A stretch of 26,100 bases of DNA from JBNJEL01 sp051745835 (GCA_051745835.1 JBNJEL010000017.1:1-26100); one strand, 5' to 3'. Positions 16,356-23,836 are shown, counted from the first letter of the stretch. Numbers and translations are program-made. Notes: generated by a model from the sequence alone, not told the origin.

Positions 16356-17411
16356 TTGGAAAGTCAAGAATTTCTAGCTCAGTTATCTAATGCTACAGGA
16401 ATTTCAGGGCAAGAGAGTAAAGTAGCTGAGTTAATTGAAGATACATTTAGTGATTATGTTGATGAGATTAAAAGAGATAGATTAGGAAATTTGATTACTT
16501 ATAAAGCGGGGCAAGCTGATGAAACTAGATCAAAAGTGATGTTGGCTGCTCATATGGATGAAATCGGATTAATGGTGAAAGATATAGATGATGAAGGATT
16601 CTTAAAGTTTACAACTGTAGGTGGAATCGATCAGCGCACTTTAGTTGGACAGGAGGTTTTAGTCTATGGTCAAGAGGTTGTGCGAGGAATTATTGGTGCT
16701 AAACCTCCGCATATTCAGGAGCCTGACGAGAGAAAAAAAGCCGTCAAGTTAGAAGATATGCATATTGATTTAGGAAGAGAAGCAAAAGAAGTTCAAGAAT
16801 TAATTACTATTGGTGATTTAGCAGTTGTTGACCGTGAATTTACTTCATTAGATGATAAGCGAGTCAGTGGTAAGGCATTAGATGACCGCTCAGGTGTAGT
16901 AGTAATGTTAGAGTGTCTGAAGGAATTAACGCGGTTACGCCATCAAGCTGATGTCTATGCAGTTGCTACAGTACAAGAGGAAGTGGGAGTTAGAGGAGCT
17001 ATTACTAGTACTTATGGTGTGATGCCGGATATTGGAATTGCGGTAGATGTAGGTCATGGTAAAGTACCTGGGACTTCTGCTGAGGATACAGCTAAGTTAG
17101 GTGAAGGACCAGTGATTGCTTTAGGTCCACAGGTGCATCCTAAGTTACATAATAAGTTAAAGGAAGTGGCTAAGGAGTACGATATTTCCTATCAGATTAA
17201 TGCTGAGACAAGTCCGCGCGGAACAGATGCTTTTGCAATCCAGATTACGAAAAGTGGAATTCCTACTGCCTTAATTTCCATACCTTTACGTTATATGCAC
17301 ACTTCAGTAGAGAGTTTAGATCTATCAGATCTTAAACAGGCTGGTAGATTGTTAGCTAACTTTATTACTCAGGTTGATGCTGAGTTTGTGGAGGGATTGC
17401 AATGCTTTTAA
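16356..17411 (+). CDS. M42 family aminopeptidase, copy 1
   Basis: 351-residue cytosolic metallo-aminopeptidase of the M42 (TET/FrvX) family, expected to assemble into hollow dodecamers that trim peptides. The start is TTG at 16356, with AGAGGGGG at 16341-16348. The frame runs further upstream, but that adds 30 residues not seen in the family. Two-metal site: His66 (LAAHMDEIGL), Asp176 (KALDDRSG), catalytic Glu208-Glu209 (VQEEVGVRGA), Asp231 (AVDVGHG), and the His of RYMHTSVES near 315. All are present. It overlaps the next paralog by 10 bases and heads a four-gene operon. It is divergent from the VanW-like gene. Residue specificity cannot be read. Confidence 0.9.
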   Translation: MESQEFLAQLSNATGISGQESKVAELIEDTFSDYVDEIKRDRLGNLITYKAGQADETRSKVMLAAHMDEIGLMVKDIDDEGFLKFTTVGGIDQRTLVGQEVLVYGQEVVRGIIGAKPPHIQEPDERKKAVKLEDMHIDLGREAKEVQELITIGDLAVVDREFTSLDDKRVSGKALDDRSGVVVMLECLKELTRLRHQADVYAVATVQEEVGVRGAITSTYGVMPDIGIAVDVGHGKVPGTSAEDTAKLGEGPVIALGPQVHPKLHNKLKEVAKEYDISYQINAETSPRGTDAFAIQITKSGIPTALISIPLRYMHTSVESLDLSDLKQAGRLLANFITQVDAEFVEGLQCF

Positions 17412-18439
17412 GTGAATTATCAGAAGCAATGGGAGTTTCGGGAGCAGAGTATGAGATTAGAGATCTGTTGCGGGAGAAAGTTAGTGATTATGTTGATGAG
17501 ATAAGGACTGACAGTTTAGGTAATCTAATTGTTCATAAAAAAGGAGATGAGTCGCTACCCACTTTACTAGTAGCTGCTCACATGGATGAAATTGGATTAA
17601 TGATTACTAATATAGAGAAGAATGGTCTATTAAGTTTTAAGCCAGTTGGCTCTGTTGATAAGAGAATTTTAGTGTCTAAGCAGGTGGTTGTTGGTCAAGA
17701 TAAGGTATCGGGAGTAATTGGAGCTAAACCAATTCATCTCCAAAAGCCTCAAGAACGCAAGAAACCACTGGACTTTAAGCAGTTATATATCGATATTGGT
17801 GCTGAAGATAAGCAGGCTGCTAAGAAGTTAGTGGAGTTAGGTGATTCGGTCTCTTTTGCTACTGGTTTTGATCAGTTAGGTTCTAAGACGGTTAAAGGTA
17901 AGGCTTTTGATGATCGAGTAGGCTGTTCATTATTAGTAGAATTATTACAGCGGGATTATGATTTTTCTTTCTATGGAGTATTCTCAGTCCAAGAAGAAGT
18001 AGGGCTAAGAGGAGCCGGAGTAGCTGCTTATGATATTGAACCGGACTTAGCTTTAGTCTTAGAAGGTACAACTGCTTCAGATGTACCGGAGAGTAAGGAA
18101 GAGGAGCAGTCAACTGTAGTTAATGATGGGCCAGCTTTTACAGTAATGGATGCTACTATTATCCCTAATCAGAAGTTACTACAGAATTTAATTCAAGTAG
18201 CAGATAAGCAGCAGATAGAGTATCAATTTAGACGTTCTACTAAAGCAGGAACAGATGCGGGGCGGATTCATCTGCTAAAAGAAGGGATTCCAACTGCAAT
18301 TGTATCGGTACCGGTGCGGTATATTCATGCCCCAACTTCACTGCTTCATTTAGATGATTATCAGGCGACTAATAACTTGTTAGATTGCTTCTGTCAAAAA
18401 TTAGCTCAAGGAGGTATTAACCTTGCAAGAAATAATTAA
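17402..18439 (+). CDS. M42 family aminopeptidase, copy 2
   Basis: 345 residues, paralogous to its two neighbours throughout. Metal and catalytic residues: His60 (VAAHMDEIGL), KAFDDRVG, VQEEVGLRGA, and RYIHAPTSLL. At the position where copies 1 and 3 have VDVGHG or VDVTG this one has VLEGTTASDVPE, so a Glu may replace the metal-binding Asp, as occurs in some M42 members. The specificity loop also differs (GTDAGRIHLL against GTDAFAIQIT). ATG start with TGGAGGG upstream. Its start overlaps copy 1 by 10 bases and its end overlaps copy 3 by 17 bases, so all three should be coupled. Confidence 0.9.
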   Translation: MLLSELSEAMGVSGAEYEIRDLLREKVSDYVDEIRTDSLGNLIVHKKGDESLPTLLVAAHMDEIGLMITNIEKNGLLSFKPVGSVDKRILVSKQVVVGQDKVSGVIGAKPIHLQKPQERKKPLDFKQLYIDIGAEDKQAAKKLVELGDSVSFATGFDQLGSKTVKGKAFDDRVGCSLLVELLQRDYDFSFYGVFSVQEEVGLRGAGVAAYDIEPDLALVLEGTTASDVPESKEEEQSTVVNDGPAFTVMDATIIPNQKLLQNLIQVADKQQIEYQFRRSTKAGTDAGRIHLLKEGIPTAIVSVPVRYIHAPTSLLHLDDYQATNNLLDCFCQKLAQGGINLARNN

Positions 18440-19412
18440 ACGATTAACTGAAACATATGGTCCTTCGGGACATGAAGAAGAGGTTGCGGAATTGATTAAG
18501 TCTGAAATTGAAGATCAAGTTGATAAAGTTAAGATAGATAAGTTAGGTAATTTAATAGCAATAAAACGTGGGCGGAGTGATAAACGAGTTATGCTTGCTG
18601 CTCATATGGATGAGATCGGCTTAATAGCTACTCATATAGATGAAGATGGTTTTGTTAGATTCTCTAATGTAGGTGGAGTCTCACCTTATATCTTATTAGG
18701 AGAGAGAGTTGTCTTTGGTAATGGAGTAGAAGGTGTGATTGGTAAGGAGAAGTTGGATAGTATTAAAGAGTTAAAGTTAAGTAAGATGTATATCGATATT
18801 GGACTTAGTAGTCGCGAAGAGGTAAAAGAGCAGATAGAGATTGGGGATGTAGCAATTTATCAACGTAATTTTTCTCGTTTAGGAGAGCGTTTAACAGCTA
18901 AATCTCTCGATGATCGGATCGGTTGTGCATTACTAATTGAGACGATTAAGAACTTATCAGAGGTGGAGAATGATACTTATTTTGTCTTTACTGTTCAAGA
19001 AGAAGTAGGAATTCGGGGATCACAGACTTCTGCTTTTAGCATTGAACCGGATTTAGGAATTGCTGTTGATGTAACAGGTACAGGTGATACACCGGAGTCA
19101 AGAACTATGGCTGTTTCACTAGGCGAGGGTCCAGCAATTAAGGTTAAGGATAGATCGGTGATTACTCATCCTAAGGTGAAGGATTTAATGGTTGAAGTAG
19201 CTAACCGTGAAGACCTTCCTTATCAGTTAGAGGTGTTGGAGTTTGGCGGTACTGATGCAGGTAGTATTCATTTATCGCGAGATGGTGTGCCGACAGGAGT
19301 ATTATCTATTCCAGCTCGGTATATTCATACGCCGAGCGAAGTAGTTGATTATCAAGATGTTCAAAATGGAGTTAAGCTTTTAACTGCTATTTTAGGTGAA
19401 AAGATTGATTAA
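18423..19412 (+). CDS. M42 family aminopeptidase, copy 3
   Basis: 329 residues. The TTG start at 18423 lies 8 bases after AAGGAGG (18408-18414), within the end of copy 2. Complete active site: His61 (LAAHMDEIGL), KSLDDRIG, VQEEVGIRGS, VDVTGTGDTPE, GTDAGSIHLS and RYIHTPSEVVD. It is the shortest of the three, with a compact N-terminus beginning MQEIIKRLTETYGPSG. Loop differences between the three copies suggest different residue preferences rather than recent redundant duplication. The malic-enzyme-like gene follows after 44 bases with no terminator. Confidence 0.9.
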   Translation: MQEIIKRLTETYGPSGHEEEVAELIKSEIEDQVDKVKIDKLGNLIAIKRGRSDKRVMLAAHMDEIGLIATHIDEDGFVRFSNVGGVSPYILLGERVVFGNGVEGVIGKEKLDSIKELKLSKMYIDIGLSSREEVKEQIEIGDVAIYQRNFSRLGERLTAKSLDDRIGCALLIETIKNLSEVENDTYFVFTVQEEVGIRGSQTSAFSIEPDLGIAVDVTGTGDTPESRTMAVSLGEGPAIKVKDRSVITHPKVKDLMVEVANREDLPYQLEVLEFGGTDAGSIHLSRDGVPTGVLSIPARYIHTPSEVVDYQDVQNGVKLLTAILGEKID

Positions 19413-19456
19413 TTACCGTAATGAGTAGTTAAATCTTAGGTTTAGGGGGAGTTAGT

Positions 19457-20674
19457 ATGATTATTAAAGAAGATGCCTTAATGGGCTATGAAAGTCCTGA
19501 AGATAGAGATAAGAAGTTAGCAGCAGAAGAAAGAAAGTCTGCTACATCAAAAGATGTGCCACAGATGAGTTATAGTAATCAGATTTTAGAGGAGATTATG
19601 GATGATTCTCAACAAGTATATAAGTACACCAACAAAGGGCGACGAGTAGCGGTAATTTCTAATGGTTCTTCAGTACTTAATTTAGGTGAAGTAGGCCCCG
19701 AAGCAGTGTTGCCAATTATTGAAAGTAAGATGAGATTATTATATAAGTATGGTGAGTTAGAAGCAGTTCCTATCTGTTTAGATATAACTGCAGCAGATAA
19801 GTTAGTTGAGGTGATTAAGAGTTTAACTTCTGCTTATGGAGCTATTTTTTTAGAAGATATTTATACCACCGAAACTGTTAGGTTACAACAGAAGTTGCAA
19901 GCAGAGTTAGATATACCGGTCTATTATGATGATCAACAGGGGCGGGCAATTGTGGTTTTAGCTGCCTTATATAATGCGGTTAAGATTTTAGATAAACCTA
20001 TTGACGAATTAAGTTTAGTAATTGCCGGGGATGAGATTGCGAATTTAGCTATTATAGAGTTACTCTTAGCAGCAGGGATTAAGGAGATTATTCTTTATGA
20101 TAGTAATGATATCTTAAAGTCCGATACCCAGAGTTTAGACTTAGTTCAAAATAAGCTAAATCAAGAGCCTAAATTAAAGATTCAGTCTGATTTAGAGTTT
20201 GCATTGTTAGATGTAGATATCTTAATTGGTAATTCAGTAGAGAGATTATTAGATCAACATTCATTGGCTGATAGCGATGATGGTCCAATTATCTTTTCTT
20301 TAGTTGATTCAATGCGTAATAGATATACTAAGATATTAAAAGAAGATAGATCGCCCGAACCTGACAATATTAAGATGAAAAAGAATAATCGAATTAATAC
20401 TCAACTTGTCTTTTCGGGAATTATGAAGGGATTATTGGAATCAGAGGCTAAAGAGTTAACTATTGATATGCAGTTAGCTATAGCTAAAGTTGTAGCTGAG
20501 ATGGTAGATGAAGTAAGTTTTAATAATATCTTACCCAATTCTTTCGATCCCGATACAATGTTAGAGGTAACTGAAGTAATTAGAGATAGATTAATGGACT
20601 ATCAAGTTGATAAAGATCATTCTTATGATCATAATGATCTGCCGTTGGAAGTAATAGAGTATTTAATAGATTAA
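19457..20674 (+). CDS. Divergent malic-enzyme-like protein, possibly inactive or repurposed
   Basis: 405-residue homolog of NAD(P)-dependent malic enzyme. Recognisable blocks: VAVISNGSSVLNLGEVGPEA (64-83), with Lys91 in the catalytic-lysine position, LEDI (132-135), and DDQQGRAIVVLAALYNAV (158-175, usually DDQHGTA). The tyrosine block is reduced to SYSNQ (38-42), lacking the usual TPGV. The Rossmann loop, normally GAGAAG, reads GDEIAN (191-196), and the usual ANPTPE reads VDSMRN. NINN-like sequence survives as NRINTQLVFSGIMKG. The C-terminus carries an extra acidic/His tail. Thus the fold seems retained but cofactor binding is doubtful. It is last in the M42 operon and ends at a strong terminator. 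ATG with GGGGGAG upstream. Confidence 0.75.
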   Translation: MIIKEDALMGYESPEDRDKKLAAEERKSATSKDVPQMSYSNQILEEIMDDSQQVYKYTNKGRRVAVISNGSSVLNLGEVGPEAVLPIIESKMRLLYKYGELEAVPICLDITAADKLVEVIKSLTSAYGAIFLEDIYTTETVRLQQKLQAELDIPVYYDDQQGRAIVVLAALYNAVKILDKPIDELSLVIAGDEIANLAIIELLLAAGIKEIILYDSNDILKSDTQSLDLVQNKLNQEPKLKIQSDLEFALLDVDILIGNSVERLLDQHSLADSDDGPIIFSLVDSMRNRYTKILKEDRSPEPDNIKMKKNNRINTQLVFSGIMKGLLESEAKELTIDMQLAIAKVVAEMVDEVSFNNILPNSFDPDTMLEVTEVIRDRLMDYQVDKDHSYDHNDLPLEVIEYLID

Positions 20675-20680
20675 GATTTA

Positions 20681-20708
20681 GCGTCTGCTGTTAGGCAGGC
20701 GCTTTTTT
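20681..20708 (+). terminator. Rho-independent terminator of the M42 operon
   Basis: An 8-bp GC-rich stem GCGTCTGC/GCAGGCGC (one G-U pair), six-base loop, then six T at 20703-20708, starting 7 bases after the stop codon. Confidence 0.92.
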
Positions 20709-20788
20709 AGTAAGGGATACATTATTTGAAAGTATAATCTTAACTTTAAATTAACAAACTAAGAGCTAGGAGGAGTGGGGAAATTTAT

Positions 20789-21295
20789 TTGCTAAGGAGT
20801 GAACGTAAGTTAATGTTAATTAGTCGTTTAATTAAAGAAGTTAAGTTTGAATTAAAAGAAGCTTATAGATTATTAGCTGAATTAAATGAAGATCAATCAG
20901 AGGTTGAAACTGTAGAAGTTAATAATGATCGATTACTAACTGAAACTACTAAGGATATTATTACTAATCAACAGAGATTATTAACCAATTTAGAGTTAGA
21001 TGATTTAGCTACTATTATTTCTAAAACTGAAGATGAACACCTACTCTGTCCTTCCTGCAAACGAGAATTAAGTGAAAATAAACGAATTATTAGACTTCCC
21101 TACTATAGTTTAGTTCATATTAAAGAAGATCCTATCTCTCCGTTAGAGATTATTATCATAGATGTCTGTCAGCATTGTAATTATATCTTAGATTTTGAGT
21201 TCTTTACAGGTTGTGAATCCTACCGGCTATATCAGTTATTAATTGCTGATTTACAGGATACAGATTTTGAATTAAAAGAGGAGATTAGAGAATGA
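20789..21295 (+). CDS. Small four-cysteine protein upstream of spore photoproduct lyase
   Basis: 168-residue protein, family not recognised. The first 80 residues are charged and helical (KEVKFELKEAYRLLAELNED). CPSC at 87-90 and CQHC at 127-130 form two CxxC knuckles 36 residues apart, consistent with a zinc ribbon or other metal site. The part between is beta-like (RLPYYSLVHI, EIIIIDV). The start is uncertain: TTG at 20789 has GGGG 8 bases away and AGGAGGAG further upstream, while ATG at 20813 has AAGGAG at long spacing. Its TGA overlaps the next ATG by 4 bases (ATGA), so it is translationally coupled to the lyase. A role with the lyase is inferred from this coupling only. Confidence 0.7.
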   Translation: MLRSERKLMLISRLIKEVKFELKEAYRLLAELNEDQSEVETVEVNNDRLLTETTKDIITNQQRLLTNLELDDLATIISKTEDEHLLCPSCKRELSENKRIIRLPYYSLVHIKEDPISPLEIIIIDVCQHCNYILDFEFFTGCESYRLYQLLIADLQDTDFELKEEIRE

Positions 21296-22305
21296 AGTTA
21301 TTTACCCCACAGTCAGTCTTAATTGAAGAAGCTGCTCTCGATTATAAGCTAGGTCAAGAGATTAAGAAGCGCTATGAAAAAGAAGGGCTGCCAATTAAAT
21401 TAATTGAATCACATAACAGAGTAAAGTGGGAAGATAAGATGACACCACAAGAGCTATTTAAGAAGGCTAAAGAGACATTGGTAGTAGGAGTTAAGAAGAC
21501 TTTACGTTTCAAGTCTTGTCAACCTTCAGCTGATTATCGTGTTGTTGGTACTACAAGTTGCCCAGCACAGTGTGAGTACTGTTATTTAGCTACTAATTTA
21601 GGTCCAGCTGTTTATCCTCGCATCTATGTTAATCTAGATGAGATTATAACTGCTATTAAAAAACATATTAAGAAGTCAGAGCAAAAGGTTACTACCTTTG
21701 AAGCAAGTAGTTCTTCTGATCCGGTGGCTTTAGAGCATATTGCTGGAACTTTAAGTCAATTAATTAAATTCTTTAGTCAGCGAGATGATGCACTATTAAG
21801 AGTAGCTACTAAGTTTGATAATATTGAATCTTTTTTAAAATTGGAGCATAATAATCGGACTAACTTTAGATTTAGTATTAATTCTGCCTATGTTATTAGG
21901 GAGTTTGAAAATTATACTCCTGCTTTAATTAAGCGGTTGAAAGCAGCGTATCGATTAAGAAAGGCAGGATATCCGATCGGTTTTATGATTGCTCCAATTA
22001 TGCTCCATCCTAATTGGCAGCAGGAGTACGAAGCTATGTTAACTCAGTTAGCTGATTTATTTAGTGAGTTTGTTACTTCAGATTTGAGTTTTGAACTAAT
22101 TATGTTTAGATTTAGTACTAGAACTAAGAATGTAATTGAAGCTAGGTATCCTGATACTAAACTTGATTTGATTAAGGAGACAAAGAAGCATAAAGGATTT
22201 GGTAAGTATGTTTATTCGGATAAGGAGGCTGACCAACTTAAAGAGTATTTGACAGATTTAATTGAAACTAAATTCCCTAAGGCGGAGATTGAGTACTTTA
22301 CGTAA
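21292..22305 (+). CDS. splB: Spore photoproduct lyase (radical SAM)
   Basis: 337-residue enzyme that repairs the UV lesion spore photoproduct (5-thyminyl-5,6-dihydrothymine) during germination, implying an endospore former. The radical SAM motif is CPAQCEYC (Cys90, Cys94, Cys97) with Tyr96 and Tyr98 in the positions of B. subtilis Tyr97 and Tyr99. Alignment with B. subtilis SplB is collinear from FTPQSVLIEEAALDY to the last residues AEIEYFT. The Bacillus hydrogen donor Cys141 is replaced by Ser140 (FEASSSSD). Cys76 in FKSCQPSA sits where B. subtilis has Ser77 and may substitute. ATG overlaps the upstream gene by 4 bases. Confidence 0.92.
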   Translation: MKLFTPQSVLIEEAALDYKLGQEIKKRYEKEGLPIKLIESHNRVKWEDKMTPQELFKKAKETLVVGVKKTLRFKSCQPSADYRVVGTTSCPAQCEYCYLATNLGPAVYPRIYVNLDEIITAIKKHIKKSEQKVTTFEASSSSDPVALEHIAGTLSQLIKFFSQRDDALLRVATKFDNIESFLKLEHNNRTNFRFSINSAYVIREFENYTPALIKRLKAAYRLRKAGYPIGFMIAPIMLHPNWQQEYEAMLTQLADLFSEFVTSDLSFELIMFRFSTRTKNVIEARYPDTKLDLIKETKKHKGFGKYVYSDKEADQLKEYLTDLIETKFPKAEIEYFT

Positions 22306-22322
22306 AAAAATTAGATTTTTTC

Positions 22323-22351
22323 TTGACATTTGAGGTTAGCAACTATATAAT
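22323..22351 (+). promoter_or_regulatory. Perfect-consensus sigma-A promoter of the rubrerythrin gene
   Basis: TTGACA at 22323-22328, a 17-base spacer, and TATAAT at 22346-22351 match the vegetative consensus exactly. Start of transcription is expected near 22358, giving a leader of about 68 bases. It begins just after the lyase stop codon, so the rubrerythrin gene has its own strong promoter. Confidence 0.9.
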
Positions 22352-22360
22352 TATAAACAT

Positions 22361-22381
22361 AATCAGTAATCATTACTGATT
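22361..22381. promoter_or_regulatory. Fur/PerR-like inverted repeat at the rubrerythrin promoter
   Basis: A perfect 10-1-10 inverted repeat: AATCAGTAAT, C, ATTACTGATT. The central TAAT-N-ATTA matches the core of the 7-1-7 boxes bound by Fur-family repressors (PerR: TTATAAT-N-ATTATAA). It lies a few bases after the predicted start site, where a bound repressor would block transcription. As RNA it could also form a short leader hairpin. Confidence 0.55.
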
Positions 22382-22425
22382 GATTAAACTACATAAATTA
22401 ATCAAACTACAAGGAGGAGATAACA

Positions 22426-22848
22426 ATGGCATTAGATTTAATTAATGAAAATTTATTAGGTTTAACTAAAGGTACTGAATTAGAGGAAGATATTGATAAT
22501 GAATTTAAAGGAGAGACAATGGAGGTTGGTTTATACTTAGCAATGGCTCGGCAAGCACAGCGAGAAGGAATTCCTGAAGTTGCAGAAGCATTAAAGAGAA
22601 TTGCTTGGGAAGAGGCTGAACATGCAGCTAGATTTGCTGAGTTAAATGGTAAGATTTCTGAAAGTACAGCTGATAATATTAAGAAGATGTTAAATGGAGA
22701 ACAAGGAGCTAATAAAGGGAAGAAAGAATGTGCAGTAGAAGCAGATGGTCAAGATTTAGAAGAGGCTTGTTCAATCCTACAAGAATCTTCTAAAGATGAG
22801 GCTCGTCATGCACGATCTCTACAAGGGTTATTAGATCGATACTTTTAA
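22426..22848 (+). CDS. Rubrerythrin-type diiron protein lacking rubredoxin domain
   Basis: 140-residue ferritin-like four-helix protein, predicted to reduce peroxide in the anaerobe's oxidative-stress defence. Likely iron ligands: Glu30 in helix A (KGETMEVGLYLAMA), Glu63 and His66 (WEEAEH), a helix C glutamate around 113-120 (LEEACSILQE), and Glu125 with His128 (KDEARH). The C-terminal rubredoxin CxxC domain of classical rubrerythrin is absent; the protein ends at the diiron domain, so an external rubredoxin or another donor would be needed. Ribosome site AAGGAGGAG is near ideal, and the promoter is a perfect consensus, so strong expression is likely. A nearby inverted repeat suggests peroxide or iron control. 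Confidence 0.88.
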   Translation: MALDLINENLLGLTKGTELEEDIDNEFKGETMEVGLYLAMARQAQREGIPEVAEALKRIAWEEAEHAARFAELNGKISESTADNIKKMLNGEQGANKGKKECAVEADGQDLEEACSILQESSKDEARHARSLQGLLDRYF

Positions 22849-22884
22849 TGAGTTAGCTTAAACCTTACCCCTTATCATAAATAA

Positions 22885-22924
22885 TAATTAACCCCACATC
22901 CAATATTGGATGTGGGGTTAATTA
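22885..22924. terminator. 40-bp perfect palindrome, bidirectional terminator
   Basis: 20 bases at each side pair perfectly with no mismatch (centre between 22904 and 22905), including a CCCCACATCC core flanked by TAATTAA. AT-rich flanks give T-rich tails on both strands. It lies 36 bases after the rubrerythrin stop and 2 bases after the stop of the convergent DUF1385 gene, and would terminate both. Confidence 0.9.
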
Positions 22925-22926
22925 AT

Positions 22927-23700
22927 TTAAGCGATTATTTCTATGTCGTTATTGTTTTCTAAATCTATTAATATCTCTAAAGCTGATTGTGCTGCTTTAA
23001 GATGTTTGTCGTCTGGTTCGATGGTGGTGATACGCTGGATAAGATAAGGTAGTTCCATTAAATAATCTGGAGCAGCTAATAGTAATTCATAACCAAGCCC
23101 TAGTGCTAATAAGCTCTCTAAGTAAACATTAAAAGTAATGCCTACTAATTCTAGACTTATAATGATTAGTAAGTAGAAGACAACTAAGTTGGTTCCACAT
23201 CTTTTAGCTAGTCGTGATTGATTAGCGATAGTTGATTGAAAATTATTCTGATAGTAATTAACTGCTTTATGTTCTGCGCCGTGAAATTTAAATATCTCTT
23301 TAAGTAAGGTTTTACGTAAAAGCTGAATTAGACTGCTTAATCCTATAATATAGACTAAAATCTCGATTAGCGGCGGTAGAGAAAAAAAGATATAACCTCC
23401 GGCAGGTACTAAATACCAGTAGATCTCTAATCCAATACTAATTCCAATGATCAATAAGAGGGGCCAAAACTTTTTAGGCTGCTGCCAAGCTTCTTTGATC
23501 ATAAAGTAAAGCGAGAAGAGAATGCTGATTATTCCTCTTAATACTGGTATCTGTTTAGCTTTAGTGAATAATTTATTCTCTTTTAATCTGTTTTTACCTA
23601 TTGTATGTTTTAACTGATTATCTTCGTAATAACATTTAACAGTATACTTTTCTCCAAAGAGACGTACTCCATTTCTATAAGCTCTTCCCCCAATCTTCAC
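22927..23700 (-). CDS. DUF1385 family membrane protein
   Basis: 257-residue integral membrane protein of the DUF1385 (COG3872) family, unknown function. The family landmarks are IGGRAYRNGVRLFG at the start (usually GGQAVxEGVMMR), KAKQIPVLRGIISILFSLYF (about 47-66), FHGAEHKAVNYYQ (roughly 143-155), and SRLAKRCGTNLVVFYLL (about 165-181). Four or five hydrophobic helices lie between. The frame opens at TTG 23715, but GGAGGTG there is the ribosome binding site and GTG at 23700 follows it by six bases, so I use GTG. The N-terminal motif is divergent from the usual consensus. It has its own promoter and shares a terminator with rubrerythrin. Confidence 0.82.
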   Translation of the reverse strand: MKIGGRAYRNGVRLFGEKYTVKCYYEDNQLKHTIGKNRLKENKLFTKAKQIPVLRGIISILFSLYFMIKEAWQQPKKFWPLLLIIGISIGLEIYWYLVPAGGYIFFSLPPLIEILVYIIGLSSLIQLLRKTLLKEIFKFHGAEHKAVNYYQNNFQSTIANQSRLAKRCGTNLVVFYLLIIISLELVGITFNVYLESLLALGLGYELLLAAPDYLMELPYLIQRITTIEPDDKHLKAAQSALEILIDLENNNDIEIIA

Positions 23701-23723
23701 TTTTAGCACCTCCAATTAATACT

Positions 23724-23752
23724 AGTTTATTAGGTTTAATAGAAAATGTCAA
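23724..23752 (-). promoter_or_regulatory. Promoter of the DUF1385 gene
   Basis: On the minus strand a perfect TTGACA (plus 23752-23747), a 17-base spacer, then TAAACT (23729-23724), four of six to TATAAT. It lies 24 bases upstream of the GTG start. Confidence 0.6.
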
Positions 23753-23781
23753 TTGCTGTACTTTTAATTTTGAGATTTAGT

Positions 23782-23790
23782 TGGTATAAT
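23782..23790 (+). promoter_or_regulatory. Extended -10 promoter of the radical SAM gene
   Basis: TGG directly before TATAAT (23785-23790) makes an extended -10 element. No good -35 is visible at 16-18 bases, which fits that promoter class. The start codon is about 47 bases downstream. Confidence 0.55.
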
Positions 23791-23836
23791 AAATATGTTA
23801 GACTTAGTTGAGTGGCAGTGAAAGGATGTTGTTATT

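Noticed and set aside
17892..18113. Minus-strand open frame of 73 codons
   Set aside because: It lies wholly within the second M42 gene on the opposite strand, with leucine-rich shadow composition and no independent signals.
22305..22320. A-run and T-run hairpin after the photoproduct lyase
   Set aside because: The stem would be A-U pairs only; too weak to call as a terminator.
23701..23715. TTG start of the DUF1385 gene at 23715
   Set aside because: The bases after it are the GGAGGTG ribosome binding site for the GTG at 23700.
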